Shown here: piece after piece, positions 43,778 to 52,636 of the stretch
Numbering within the stretch: position 1 is the first letter of the stretch
How the letters are laid out: each line of letters starts with the position of its first letter
Source of the DNA: Rhodobacter sp.
Lineage (GTDB): Bacteria; Pseudomonadota; Alphaproteobacteria; Rhodobacterales; Rhodobacteraceae
Length of the DNA stretch: 64,000 nt
Reading direction: 5' to 3'
Assembly (NCBI GenBank): GCA_027489175.1
Contig: JAIYAE010000014.1
Location: 186,001-250,000 of the forward strand
Notes under the pieces: generated by a model
The model's database searches: none
Told to the model about the DNA's origin: nothing
The model's input: only the letters and a program-made list of their open reading frames with translations
Position numbers and translations under genes: made by a program

Positions 43778-45571
43778 TCAGGGGTTGATGACCGGCGCCC
43801 CAAGCTGAGGCGCGCCGGGCAGCGCGGGCAGACCGCCGGGTGCCGGGGCCGCAGCCCCATCGGCCGGCGGCGTGCCGAAGTTCGGCACCCCCAGCGTTGG
43901 CGCGCCAAGCGTGTTGCCCCCGGCCGGAGCCCCGCCGCCGATGCCGCCCGGAGCCATTGGAGCGAAGCCTGGCACCTTCACCTCGATTGTCGAGGGGTCA
44001 ACCACCGGGCCTTTGTAATGCATCACGATCTGCGGGAAGAAGACCACGATGAAGATCATCGACACCTGGATGATAATGAAGGGGATCGCACCTTTGTAGA
44101 TCTCGCCCGTCCTGATCCCGTCCATCTTTTTGCCGGTGACCTTGTCAAGGTAAGGCACCTTCGCCGCGACCGAGCGCAGGTAGAACAGCGCAAAGCCGAA
44201 GGGTGGGGTCAGGAACGAGGTCTGCAGGTTCACCCCGATGATGACCCCCAGCCAGATCAGGTCGATCCCCAGGTTCTGGGCCGGCGCGATCAGCAGCGGC
44301 ACCAGAATGAAGGCGATCTCGAAGAAGTCGATGAAGAAGCCAAGGATGAAGATGATCAGGTTGACCACCAGAAGGAAGCCCATCTGGCCACCGGGCACGC
44401 CGGTCAGCAGCTCTTCTACCCAGACATGGCCGTTCACGCCGTAGAAGGTGAGGCTGAACATCCGCGCGCCGATCAGGACGAACATGACGAAGGCCGACAG
44501 CCGGGTGGCCGCGATCAGCGCCGATTGCAGGACCGGAAACTTGAAGCGCCCCTTGCTCCACGCCAGGATCATCGCGCCCAAGGCCCCCATCGCGCCGCCT
44601 TCGGTGGGCGTGGCAAGGCCGATGAAGATGGTTCCCAACACCAGGAAGATCAGCGCCAGCGGCGGGATCAGCACCATGATGACCTGCTGCGCCAAACGCG
44701 ACAGCATGTTGATCTTCAGATAACGGTCGGCAAGCGCATAGAAGTAGACGACCAGCACACCAATGGTGGCGCCAAGCACGTCGGCATTCACGCCCCAATC
44801 CTCATAAGCCCAAACATGCGCGCCGTAGCCGATGCCCACACCCACTGCGATTGCGACCAGAAGCGAAGTGACACCGCCGCCAAGCGTCCGCGCCTCGGGC
44901 GGCAGGGCGGGCACGCGGTGCGGCTGGAAAATCGCGATCATGCAGATGTAGCCCATGTACATGCCGGTCAGGATCAGGCCCGGGATCATTGCGCCCGCGT
45001 ACATGTCACCGACTGAACGGCCCAGCTGGTCGGCCAGGATGATAAGGACAAGCGACGGCGGAATGATCTGGGCAAGCGTGCCCGAGGCCGCGATGACCCC
45101 GGTGGCGGTCTGCCGGTCATAGCCATACCGCAGCATGATCGGCAGCGAGATCAGGCCCATGGCGATGACGGAAGCGGCAACAACGCCCGTGGTCGCGGCC
45201 AAAAGCGCGCCGACCAGAATAACCGCAAAGGCCAACCCGCCACGAATCGGCCCGAAAAGCTGACCAATGGTGTCCAACAAGTCTTCGGCCATCCCGCTTC
45301 GTTCAAGGATGATCCCCATGAAGGTGAAGAACGGAATGGCAAGGAGGGTTTCGTTCGACAATATCCCCCAAAGTCGTTGCGGCATGGTGCCGAGGAGCGG
45401 CCAGTCCAGCGTGATCTCGCCGTTGGAATAGGGGGCAAGCCAGACGCCGATGACGAAGAAGATCAGCCCGTTTGCGGCAAGCGCAAAGCTGACGGGGTAG
45501 CCGATCAAGAGGAAGATCACCAAACTTGCGAAGATGATCGGGGCCATGTTGTGGGCGATGATCTCGATCAT
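43778..45571 (-). CDS. dctM: TRAP transporter large permease subunit DctM, with C-terminal extension
   Basis: The 597-residue protein is the 12-helix DctM channel subunit that moves the substrate with sodium. Family blocks are GRSVGDMYAGAMIPGLIL near residue 188, LATPTEGGAMGALGA near 317 and PPSLVLIILADQLG. DctM proteins are usually 425-620 residues. The last 60 residues here are a Gly/Pro/Ala-rich tail with repeated L-G-x-P units (TLGAPTLGVPNFGTP and QLGAP), probably disordered. It overlaps dctQ by four bases. Confidence 0.94.
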   Translation of the reverse strand: MIEIIAHNMAPIIFASLVIFLLIGYPVSFALAANGLIFFVIGVWLAPYSNGEITLDWPLLGTMPQRLWGILSNETLLAIPFFTFMGIILERSGMAEDLLDTIGQLFGPIRGGLAFAVILVGALLAATTGVVAASVIAMGLISLPIMLRYGYDRQTATGVIAASGTLAQIIPPSLVLIILADQLGRSVGDMYAGAMIPGLILTGMYMGYICMIAIFQPHRVPALPPEARTLGGGVTSLLVAIAVGVGIGYGAHVWAYEDWGVNADVLGATIGVLVVYFYALADRYLKINMLSRLAQQVIMVLIPPLALIFLVLGTIFIGLATPTEGGAMGALGAMILAWSKGRFKFPVLQSALIAATRLSAFVMFVLIGARMFSLTFYGVNGHVWVEELLTGVPGGQMGFLLVVNLIIFILGFFIDFFEIAFILVPLLIAPAQNLGIDLIWLGVIIGVNLQTSFLTPPFGFALFYLRSVAAKVPYLDKVTGKKMDGIRTGEIYKGAIPFIIIQVSMIFIVVFFPQIVMHYKGPVVDPSTIEVKVPGFAPMAPGGIGGGAPAGGNTLGAPTLGVPNFGTPPADGAAAPAPGGLPALPGAPQLGAPVINP

Positions 45572-46188
45572 TTCTTCACCTCGGTCTGGCGGTTCAAGGC
45601 TTCGGCGGCGGCCACTTCGGCGGCCAGCTCCTCAACCTCTTTCAAGGCTTGATCCTGCGCGGACTGGAAGGGGTGGGGGTCTTCGATCAGCCCCTGCATG
45701 ACGGCGATCTTCTTGATGATCTCGGCAACGCCTTGAAAGACCAGCATAATGAAGCCAATCAGCAGCATGGCCCGGGCCGGCCAGATTATCAGGCCGCCCG
45801 CGTTGGTAGATACCTGGCCGGAGTAGAAGGCCTGGATCGTGTAGGGCCACAAGAGCCAGGCCATCAGCACGGCGAAGGGCATCAGAAAGAAGATATGGCC
45901 CAGAAGGTCGATCCAGTGCTGGGTCTTCCGGCTGCGGCTGGCGTAGAACACGTCGATCCGGATGTGTTCATTCTGCTGCAGCGTGTAGGCGGCGGCACCC
46001 ATGAAGGCGGCCCCGAAGAGGTACCACTGCAACTCCAGCCACGAGTTCGATGACAGGTTGAACAGCTTGCGGCTGATCGCGTTGCCGGCGCTGACTAGCA
46101 CCGCCAACAGGATCAGCCAGATGACAGCCTTCCCAATGAAGGCATTCACGCGGTCTATGCCCCGCGTGATGGCAAGCAAGGCTTGCAT
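45568..46188 (-). CDS. dctQ: TRAP transporter small permease subunit DctQ
   Basis: The 206-residue protein has four membrane helices (about 20-40, 56-72, 95-115, 138-158). It carries the DctQ landmark SWLELQWYLFGAAFMGAAAYTLQQNEHIRIDVFY near residues 49-82. A charged, Glu/Ala-rich helical tail follows, probably cytoplasmic. The ATG follows GGAGGAG. It pairs with DctM to form the membrane part of the TRAP system. Confidence 0.93.
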   Translation of the reverse strand: MQALLAITRGIDRVNAFIGKAVIWLILLAVLVSAGNAISRKLFNLSSNSWLELQWYLFGAAFMGAAAYTLQQNEHIRIDVFYASRSRKTQHWIDLLGHIFFLMPFAVLMAWLLWPYTIQAFYSGQVSTNAGGLIIWPARAMLLIGFIMLVFQGVAEIIKKIAVMQGLIEDPHPFQSAQDQALKEVEELAAEVAAAEALNRQTEVKK

Positions 46189-46249
46189 CCGGTAGTCTCC
46201 TCCCCTGGGTGGTCTTCGGTTGATCCGACTGACCGTTTAATCTGGTAAA

Positions 46250-46266
46250 GTAATTTGGCCAATTAC
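46250..46266. promoter_or_regulatory. operator-like palindrome upstream of dctQM
   Basis: GTAATT-TGGCC-AATTAC is an inverted repeat with six-base arms, 62-78 bases before the dctQ start. It looks like a GntR- or similar type operator; no matching site is visible upstream of the dctP gene. Confidence 0.45.
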
Positions 46267-46362
46267 AGCATTGCATGCCGCACGGTCAACCCTGACGTGC
46301 CGGTAGGGAAGGATGCCCCGAAGGCCGATGGCACGCAAGCGCGGGTTGCAGGTGGCGTGACG

Positions 46363-46752
46363 TCAGGCGGGTGGGGGGCCGATCAGGTCCCAGCGATTGC
46401 CGAAAGGGTCACGCCAGACGGCCACGGTGCCGTAGGGCTCATGCCGGGGGGCTTCCTCAAAAACGACGCCTGCGGCGGTGAAGGCGGCATGGTCGCGGGC
46501 GAAGTCATCGGTCTGCAGAAACAGGAAAACCCGGCCGCCGGTCTGGTTGCCGATGGCGGCGGTCTGGCGCGCGCCTTCGGCTTTGGCCAGCAACAGGCGG
46601 GGGCCGCCGCCCGGTGGTTCGACCGTGACCCAGCGTTTGGCGCCTTGGGGGATGTCTTCGGTCAGCCGGAACCCCAACTTCCCGACATAGAAGGCGATGG
46701 CGCTGTCGTAGTCGGGCACGACAAGGGCAAGGGCGGAGATGCGGCAGGCCAC
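46363..46752 (-). CDS. VOC (glyoxalase-like) family protein
   Basis: The 129-residue protein shows the VOC pattern: LALVVPDYDSAIAFYVGKLGFRL at the start and the late YGTVAVWRDPFGNRWDLIGPP with the DPFGNRWDL turn and acidic ligand position. It is of the Glo_EDI / phenazine-resistance-like subgroup in look, but the substrate is unknown. It starts with GTG 15 bases after the stop of the aminoacyl-transferase gene, so the two are probably co-transcribed. Confidence 0.88.
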   Translation of the reverse strand: MACRISALALVVPDYDSAIAFYVGKLGFRLTEDIPQGAKRWVTVEPPGGGPRLLLAKAEGARQTAAIGNQTGGRVFLFLQTDDFARDHAAFTAAGVVFEEAPRHEPYGTVAVWRDPFGNRWDLIGPPPA

Positions 46753-46767
46753 GGAGTCCGGCCGCCT

Positions 46768-47664
46768 TCAAGCGCCGGGCCAGGGATCTTGCGGGCGGTC
46801 CTGCAGACGGCGGAGGGGCTGCGCCTCTCCCCTTGTGTCGGGCAGGTTGATGCGGGCCACCTGCTCGGCGATGGGATCGACCGACAGGGGGTGGAGGTCG
46901 GCACAATGGTCGGCCTGATCGCCAAGCGGGCGCCACTGGCCGCCCTTGTAGATCTCCAACGCGGAAAACCCGGCCTTGTAGCCCATCTTGCGGCTGCCGG
47001 GGACCCAGTAGCCCAGATAGACGTAGGGCAGACCCGCCTCACGCGCGATGGCGATGTGGTCAAGGATGACGTGGGTGCCAAGCGAAAGGTCGGCAAGGTC
47101 GGGGTCGTAGAAGCTGTAGACCATCGAGAGGCCGTCGTCGAAGACGTCCGTCAGGCAGACGGCGGCAAGGGGGCGGCCACGCTCACCCGGATTGGCGGGG
47201 CGGGTGTATTCGATGACGCGGGATTTGATCGGCGTCTCCTCAATCATTGCGGCGAATTCGAAGATGTCCATGTCGGCCATCCCGCCATCGGCGTGGCGGT
47301 TGTCGAGGTAGCGGCGGAAGAGCGAAAACTGGTCTTCGGTCGCCCAGGGGCTGGTCGCGTTGCGGCGCAGCGCATGGGCCCGCTTCAGAATCCGGCGTTG
47401 AGAGCGGGAGGGAACGAAATCCGCCACCCGGATGCGGGCGGAGAGGCAAGCGGAGCACTCGGCGCAGGACGGGCGGTAAAGGACGTTCTGGCTGCGGCGA
47501 AAGCCTTGCTTCGAGAGGGTGTCGTTCAGCTTCTGCGCATGTTCGCCTTGCAGGGCTGTGAACAGCTTCCGCTCCATCCGGCCCGGAAGATAGGGGCAGG
47601 GCTGGGGTGCCGTGACATAGAACTGCGGGGCAAGCGGAAGAGTGTGGCGCATCGGGTCCGGCAT
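46768..47664 (-). CDS. bpt: aminoacyl-tRNA--protein transferase (Bpt/Ate family)
   Basis: The 298-residue enzyme transfers leucine or arginine from tRNA to the N-terminus of proteins with acidic N-terminal residues, marking them for ClpS/ClpAP (N-degron pathway). Conserved blocks are [36 protein letters not shown] with the CAECSAC cysteine set, and [25 protein letters not shown] 47664 gives the family-like N-terminus; a second ATG four codons later is also possible. Confidence 0.93.
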   Translation of the reverse strand: MPDPMRHTLPLAPQFYVTAPQPCPYLPGRMERKLFTALQGEHAQKLNDTLSKQGFRRSQNVLYRPSCAECSACLSARIRVADFVPSRSQRRILKRAHALRRNATSPWATEDQFSLFRRYLDNRHADGGMADMDIFEFAAMIEETPIKSRVIEYTRPANPGERGRPLAAVCLTDVFDDGLSMVYSFYDPDLADLSLGTHVILDHIAIAREAGLPYVYLGYWVPGSRKMGYKAGFSALEIYKGGQWRPLGDQADHCADLHPLSVDPIAEQVARINLPDTRGEAQPLRRLQDRPQDPWPGA

Positions 47665-47752
47665 GACGGTTGATCGGAGGAAGCCTAGCAAGACTGTCAC
47701 GATCCGCCAAGCGCCGTCTCAGCCCCGCGCGGGAAAAGCCGGCAAGGGCCGG

Positions 47753-47786
47753 AAAAGGCGCCCACCCCGCCCGAAGGCGGGGTGGG
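47753..47786 (-). terminator. intrinsic terminator after the DUF2852 gene
   Basis: CCCACCCCGCC and GGCGGGGTGGG (47761-47771 and 47776-47786) form a perfect 11-bp stem with a TTCG loop on the complement strand, followed by CGCC and TTTT. Confidence 0.8.
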
Positions 47787-47793
47787 TGGGGGC

Positions 47794-48306
47794 TTAGTAT
47801 TCGCCGGGGCGGCTGTCAGAGGCGGGTTTGCCCGCCGCTTTGGCATCCGGCTCGGCGCTGGCCGCTTCTGCGGCGTCGCTTGCGTCCTGCATGGCATTGG
47901 CGCGGGCGCGGTCTTCCATGAAGGTGTCAAACTCGGACTTGTCTTTCGAGGTCCGCAGGCGCTGCAGGAACGCCTCGAACGCGGCCTGTTCTTCTTCAAG
48001 GCGACGCAGGGCTTCGGCCTTGTAGCTGTCAAAGGCGGTGTTGCCGGTGGCATGGCTGGCGTGCCAGGCGTGGCGGCCAAACTGTGCATCCGACGGGTTG
48101 CGGCGGGTGCTGCAGGAACGTGAGAACATCTGTTTTCCCCAGATCATATAGGCCAAAAGCGCAAGGCCAACGGGCCAGACGAAGATGAAGGCCAGAACCA
48201 TGGCGGCGATCCAGCCCTTGCGGCCGAACTGGTCCAGCCAGCTTTCGGCGCGCCGAAGGGCGTTTCGGATCCCGCCGGACCGGGCGGTATGGGTCGTGCT
48301 GTACAT
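47794..48306 (-). CDS. DUF2852 family membrane protein
   Basis: The 170-residue protein has one long hydrophobic region at about residues 32-54 (AMVLAFIFVWPVGLALLAYMIWG), the DUF2852 landmark. It is followed by a soluble part with FDSYKAEALRRLEEEQAAFEAFLQRLRTSKDKSEFD, a probable coiled coil, and an acidic tail. AGGAG precedes the ATG at 48306; a start 25 codons earlier is unsupported. Two matching operator palindromes upstream suggest specific repression or activation. The function is not known to me. Confidence 0.83.
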   Translation of the reverse strand: MYSTTHTARSGGIRNALRRAESWLDQFGRKGWIAAMVLAFIFVWPVGLALLAYMIWGKQMFSRSCSTRRNPSDAQFGRHAWHASHATGNTAFDSYKAEALRRLEEEQAAFEAFLQRLRTSKDKSEFDTFMEDRARANAMQDASDAAEAASAEPDAKAAGKPASDSRPGEY

Positions 48307-48342
48307 GGACGGGTCTCCTGTGGGCCAAGCGTCAGTGGCGTG

Positions 48343-48361
48343 ATGTGAACGTCTTTCACAT
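48343..48361. promoter_or_regulatory. operator site 1, ATGTGAA-N5-TTCACAT
   Basis: A perfect 7-bp inverted repeat with five-base spacer, 37 bases upstream of the DUF2852 start codon. Site 2 has the same architecture 41 bases further away. Confidence 0.6.
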
Positions 48362-48401
48362 GAGGCAAGATGCGCAATCATGTCCCGCTCTTCAAGGGGT
48401 C

Positions 48402-48420
48402 ATGTGAAACTATTTTACAT
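48402..48420. promoter_or_regulatory. operator site 2, ATGTGAA-N5-TTTACAT
   Basis: This repeats site 1 with a single change in the second arm. The TCATGTGAAA it contains is also perfectly inverted to TTTCACATGA in site 1 (48354-48363). Confidence 0.6.
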
Positions 48421-48738
48421 ATGTCCCCGCCCCGTCAACCGCTGTTGCAAAACGGAGCGGCGTTCCGCCGCAAGCCTTTGACTTTTTCTGCCTGCGCGCA
48501 GGGGCGCAGACAGAAAAACGCGGCCTTCGGCTGGACACTAGGAAAAAGCGCAAATGCTTTTGTTCCTTTCGGCAAGTACGCCGGGGAGCGCGAGGGGCTG
48601 GCCCCTCGTCCCGTCGTCCCTGCGCCTTTGGCGCGGGGGCGAGAAAAGGGTGTGCTGGCGGCACGCAGCTCCGCTTGAAACCCGCCCGGGATGGGCTGCG
48701 GTTGACCATGCAGGGCCCGCCGTCGCAAGGTGGCGGAC
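48421..48738. other. 318-base intergenic stretch between operators and glnE
   Basis: No convincing gene is visible. It holds a long hairpin at 48483-48518, where TTTTTCTG-C-CTGCG pairs with CGCAG-A-CAGAAAAA. The T and A runs are on the wrong sides for a terminator. It also contains GC-rich inverted stretches around 48594-48650, resembling the hairpin part of the dispersed repeats. A promoter for glnE must lie here, but I could not place it. Confidence 0.5.
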
Positions 48739-51534
48739 ATGAGCCTTGCCCGCCGCATCACCCGCCAGCCGATTGCCTTTGACCCCGCCGCAGCGGCGGA
48801 TCTTGCGTCCTGTCTGCCCGATCTTGGGCCCGAGGTGACGGGCCTTCTGGCCGCCACCGCAGGCTGCAGCCCCTATCTGCGCGGCCTTGCCTTGCGCGAA
48901 ATCGACTGGCTGGAAGAAGCCGCCGCCGACCCCGAGGCGGCACTTGCGGCGGTGTTGGCCGCCCCGGATCAAACCGCCCCCGATGCCCTGCCCGCCGCCT
49001 TGCGCGTGGCCAAGCGGCGAACGGCGCTTTTGGCGGCGCTGTGCGATCTGGGCGGCGTCTGGCCGCTGGAGGCGGTCACCGGCGCCCTGACCCGGCTGGC
49101 GGACCGGGCCGTCCACCTTGCCCTGACGGTCGAGGTGGGCGAGGCCATCCGCCGGGGCAAGCTGCCCGGTGCCACCCTGGATGACGCCGCAACCGCGGGC
49201 GGCATGGTGGCGCTGGCGATGGGCAAGATGGGGGCGGGAGAACTCAACTATTCCTCCGACATCGACCTTATCTGCCTTTTTGATGAGGCCCGCTACCCTG
49301 GAGTGGAACACGAGGCGCGGGCCGTCTTTATCAAGGTCGCCCGGCGGATGACGGCGATCTTGTCGGACATGACCGACGGCTATGTCTTCCGCACCGATCT
49401 GCGCCTGCGCCCCGATGCCAGCGTGACGCCGGTCTGTCTGTCGATGGCCGCCGCCGAGGCCTATTACGAGGCCGAGGGCCGCACCTGGGAACGCGCGGCC
49501 TATATCAAGGCCCGGCCCTGTGGCGGTGATCTTGCGGCGGGCCAGCGCTTCCTGAAAACGCTGACCCCCTTTGTCTGGCGCAAGCATCTGGATTTCGTGG
49601 CGATCCAGGACGCGCATGACATGCGTCTGCGCATCCGTGACCATCGGGGACTGCATGGGATCACCGTCGAGGGGCATGATCTGAAACTGGGGGCCGGCGG
49701 CATCCGCGAGATCGAGTTTTTCACCCAGACCCGCCAGCTGATCGCCGGGGGCCGCGACCCTGCCTTGCGCGACCGCACCACTGTTGGCGGCCTTGCAGCC
49801 CTTGCGGGCAAGGGCTGGATCCCGCCCGAGGTGGCGGAAGAGCTGACCGAGCTTTACCGCGCGCACCGCGAGGTGGAGCATCGGCTGCAGATGGTCAACG
49901 ATGCCCAGACCCACCAGATGCCCGCCACGGCCGAAGGCGTCGCCCGCATCGCCGCCTTCTGTGGCCAGACCGACGCCGACTTCCGCCAGGGCCTGCTGGA
50001 CCGTTTGCATCGCACCGACCGGCTGACCGAGGGCTTCTTCTCACCCGCCGAGGCCGAGGCGGGGCCTGCCCTGTCGGACACCGCGCGGGAGATCACCAAG
50101 GCCTGGGAAAGCTATCCGGCCCTTCGGTCAGACCGGGCGCGGGGGATCTTCCGCCGTCTGCGGCCGAAGTTGCTGCGCGAGTTGTCGCGCGCCGCCAACC
50201 CCGATGAGGCACTGGTGGCGCTGGACGGGTTTCTGGCAGGCCTGCCCTCGGGCGTGCAGATCTTCGCGCTGTTTGAAGCGAACCCGCCGCTGGTCGAGCT
50301 GATCATCGACATCGCCGGGTCGGCCCCCGGCCTTGCGCGCTATCTGTCCCGCAATGCCAGCGTGCTGGACGGGGTGATCGGCGGCAGTTTCTGGGGGATA
50401 TGGCCCGGCGTGGCGGGCTTGCGGGCGGAATTGTCGGCCCGGCTGGCCTTGGCCCCGGATTATGAGGCGCGGCTGGATGCGGCGCGGCGATGGATGAAGG
50501 AATGGCATTTCCGTGTGGGCGTGCACCACCTGCGCGGGCTGATCGACGGGTTCGAGGCTGCCAAGAGCTACGCCGATCTGGCCGAGGCGGTGGTGGCCGG
50601 GATCTGGGACGTGGTGACCGCCGATTTCGCGCGCAAGCACGGCGCGATGCCGGGGCGCGGGGCGGTGGTCGTGGGCATGGGATCGGTCGGGGCGGCGCGG
50701 CTGAACGCAGGCTCGGACCTGGACTTGATCGTGATCTATGACGCGGGCGAGGTTGAGGTGTCGGACGGCCCGCGCCCCTTGGCCACGCGGCCCTACTACG
50801 CGCGGCTGACGCAAGGGCTGGTCACCGCCCTGACCGCGCAGATGCCGGAGGGGCGGCTATATGAGGTGGACATGCGGCTGCGCCCCTCAGGCCGGCAGGG
50901 ACCGGTGGCGACGGCGCTTTCCAGCTTCACCACCTATCAGGAAACCGAGGCCTGGACGTGGGAACACCTCGCCCTGACCCGCGCCCGGGTGCTGGCGGGC
51001 GACGGCGCGCTTGGGGCCGAGGTTGAGGGGTTCCGTCGCAAACTTCTGGCGCTGAAGGGGCAGGGGCCTTTGGTGCGGTCCGATGTGGCCGCGATGCGGG
51101 ACCGCGTGCAGGGGGCGAAACCGGCGCTTGGGGTCTGGGACGCCAAGAACGGCCCGGGGCGGATCATGGACATCGAGCTTGCGGCGCAGACGATTGCGCT
51201 TCTGTCCGGCAGCCCCGCGCGGGGGGTGGAACGCCAGATCGCGGCGGGGGTGGGCCGTCATGTGCCGGAAACGGATGCGCAGGCGCTTCTGATGGCCTAC
51301 AGGATACTTTGGCGCCTGCACGCTGCGGGCCGGCTTTTGACCGATGGAGTCCTCGACATGGACAGCATCGGTGAGGGCGGGCGGGCCTTCATCCTGAGGG
51401 AAACGGGGGCGCCGGACATCGCGGCGCTGCAGACCGGGGTGGAGCAGGCGATCACGGCGGCGGCCGCGGCGATCGACCGGTTGGTCGGTGCCGAAGGGGG
51501 CAAGCATGGGGAGACGGGCGATGAACCTGACTGA
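48739..51534 (+). CDS. glnE: bifunctional glutamine synthetase adenylyltransferase/deadenylase
   Basis: The 931-residue enzyme attaches and removes AMP on glutamine synthetase in response to PII and glutamine. Two nucleotidyltransferase domains are seen: the first with GAGELNYSSDIDLI at about residues 165-178 and the second with GSVGAARLNAGSDLDLIVIYD at about 649-669, each with the G-S/SD-x-D metal motif. A helical regulatory linker lies between. I prefer the ATG at 48739 over a GTG three codons upstream because AAGG lies at a suitable distance. A small gene overlaps its end. Confidence 0.94.
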   Translation: MSLARRITRQPIAFDPAAAADLASCLPDLGPEVTGLLAATAGCSPYLRGLALREIDWLEEAAADPEAALAAVLAAPDQTAPDALPAALRVAKRRTALLAALCDLGGVWPLEAVTGALTRLADRAVHLALTVEVGEAIRRGKLPGATLDDAATAGGMVALAMGKMGAGELNYSSDIDLICLFDEARYPGVEHEARAVFIKVARRMTAILSDMTDGYVFRTDLRLRPDASVTPVCLSMAAAEAYYEAEGRTWERAAYIKARPCGGDLAAGQRFLKTLTPFVWRKHLDFVAIQDAHDMRLRIRDHRGLHGITVEGHDLKLGAGGIREIEFFTQTRQLIAGGRDPALRDRTTVGGLAALAGKGWIPPEVAEELTELYRAHREVEHRLQMVNDAQTHQMPATAEGVARIAAFCGQTDADFRQGLLDRLHRTDRLTEGFFSPAEAEAGPALSDTAREITKAWESYPALRSDRARGIFRRLRPKLLRELSRAANPDEALVALDGFLAGLPSGVQIFALFEANPPLVELIIDIAGSAPGLARYLSRNASVLDGVIGGSFWGIWPGVAGLRAELSARLALAPDYEARLDAARRWMKEWHFRVGVHHLRGLIDGFEAAKSYADLAEAVVAGIWDVVTADFARKHGAMPGRGAVVVGMGSVGAARLNAGSDLDLIVIYDAGEVEVSDGPRPLATRPYYARLTQGLVTALTAQMPEGRLYEVDMRLRPSGRQGPVATALSSFTTYQETEAWTWEHLALTRARVLAGDGALGAEVEGFRRKLLALKGQGPLVRSDVAAMRDRVQGAKPALGVWDAKNGPGRIMDIELAAQTIALLSGSPARGVERQIAAGVGRHVPETDAQALLMAYRILWRLHAAGRLLTDGVLDMDSIGEGGRAFILRETGAPDIAALQTGVEQAITAAAAAIDRLVGAEGGKHGETGDEPD

Positions 51535-51796
51535 GGCCGATCCGAAGGGTCTGGTGCGCGAAAGCTACCGGATCGAGGGGATCACCCTGGCCGAATGCCG
51601 GTCGATCTTCATCGACTGGGCTTTGTCGGTGCCGTCGGGGATCTCGGTCCCCGACGCTGTGCGCACGCTTGTGGCGGAGTATGGCCAGGACGTCGCCGAT
51701 CACCCGATGACAGCCGTCCTGACCGAAGCGTTGACCGCGCCGGATGAGCCGCGCCGCCGGGGCGGACGGGCCGGGCGGCAGGGCCTTAGCGGCTAA
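51521..51796 (+). CDS. hypothetical protein overlapping the end of glnE
   Basis: The 91-residue frame starts at an ATG behind GGGGAGACGGG, 14 bases before the glnE stop. It has a helical core (LVRESYRIEGITLAECRSIFIDWALSVPSG) and a basic C-terminus (RRRGGRAGRQ). It looks soluble; I do not recognise a family. Its last 11 bases overlap the convergent eda gene. Consistent GC-rich third positions and coupling to glnE support it. Confidence 0.7.
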   Translation: MNLTEADPKGLVRESYRIEGITLAECRSIFIDWALSVPSGISVPDAVRTLVAEYGQDVADHPMTAVLTEALTAPDEPRRRGGRAGRQGLSG

Positions 51797-52427
51797 GCGC
51801 CGCCGCCTCACGCGCCAGACGCGTGATCTCGGCCCAGTCGCCGCGCGCCATCGCGTCTTTGGGGGCGACCCAGCTGCCGCCGACGCAAAGGATGTTCTTC
51901 AGGCCAAGGTAATCAGGGGCCAGCTTCAGGCTGATGCCGCCTGTCGGGCAAAAGCTGACCTGCGGGATGGGCGAGCCGATGGATTTCAGATACGCCGCCC
52001 CACCCGCCTGTTCGGCCGGAAAGAACTTCTGGACGGTGTAGCCCTTTTCCAGCAGCGCCATGATTTCGGATGCGGTGGCGGCCCCGGGCAGAAGCGGCAG
52101 CCCCTCATCCTCACAGGCCGCGATCAGCCGGTCGGTCGCCCCGGGCGAGACGCCAAAGGTCGCGCCCGCCGCCTTGGCGGCCTTCACATCCGCAGGCGTC
52201 AGCAGCGTGCCCGCGCCGACCACACCGCCCGGCACCTCGGCCATCGCGCGGATCGCGTCCAGTGCTGCGGGGGTGCGCAAGGTCACCTCAAGCGCAGGCA
52301 GACCGCCGGCAACCAGCGCTTCGGCCAGGGGCCGCGCGTGGGCAAGATCGTCGATCACGAGGACCGGGACGACCGGGGCGAGGCGGCAGATCTCGGCGGC
52401 GCGGCGGGATTGCTCGGCGGGGGTCAT
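51786..52427 (-). CDS. eda: KDPG aldolase (2-dehydro-3-deoxyphosphogluconate aldolase)
   Basis: The 213-residue class I aldolase splits KDPG into pyruvate and glyceraldehyde 3-phosphate, the final step of the Entner-Doudoroff pathway. The Glu base is in PALEVTLRT (about residue 46), the Schiff-base Lys in VQKFFPAEQAGG (about residue 135), and the phosphate-binding CPTGGIS follows. Start: ATG at 52427 with AAGGAGCC upstream. It is downstream of edd but 268 bases away, separated by two inverted repeats. Confidence 0.95.
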   Translation of the reverse strand: MTPAEQSRRAAEICRLAPVVPVLVIDDLAHARPLAEALVAGGLPALEVTLRTPAALDAIRAMAEVPGGVVGAGTLLTPADVKAAKAAGATFGVSPGATDRLIAACEDEGLPLLPGAATASEIMALLEKGYTVQKFFPAEQAGGAAYLKSIGSPIPQVSFCPTGGISLKLAPDYLGLKNILCVGGSWVAPKDAMARGDWAEITRLAREAAALSR

Positions 52428-52476
52428 GGGTAAGGCTCCTTCAAGGTCCCGGCGTCGGGGATACGGATGGGTCGGA

Positions 52477-52510
52477 GCCTCCGGCGGGGATATTTGGGCC
52501 AGAATGAAAG
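52477..52510 (+). repeat. dispersed intergenic repeat, copy 3
   Basis: Begins GCCTCCGGCGGGGATATTT and ends CCAGAATGAAAG. It matches copy 4 in 31 of 34 positions when that copy is reversed. It lies between edd and eda. Confidence 0.7.
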
Positions 52511-52636
52511 CGCAAGAGAGGGGAGGGGCTGACCCCCCACCTCGGGCCCGATTGCGCGGGGGGAGGCGGGGGACTTTCACACTGGACGGTCATCGGCGTC
52601 CCCGCCTGTACCGTGTCCAAAGTCTCCCCTCTTATC

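Noticed and set aside
48343..48361. A CRP-type site upstream of the DUF2852 gene.
   Set aside because: TGTGA and TCACA are separated by seven bases, not six, and the arms extend as a different symmetric unit found twice.
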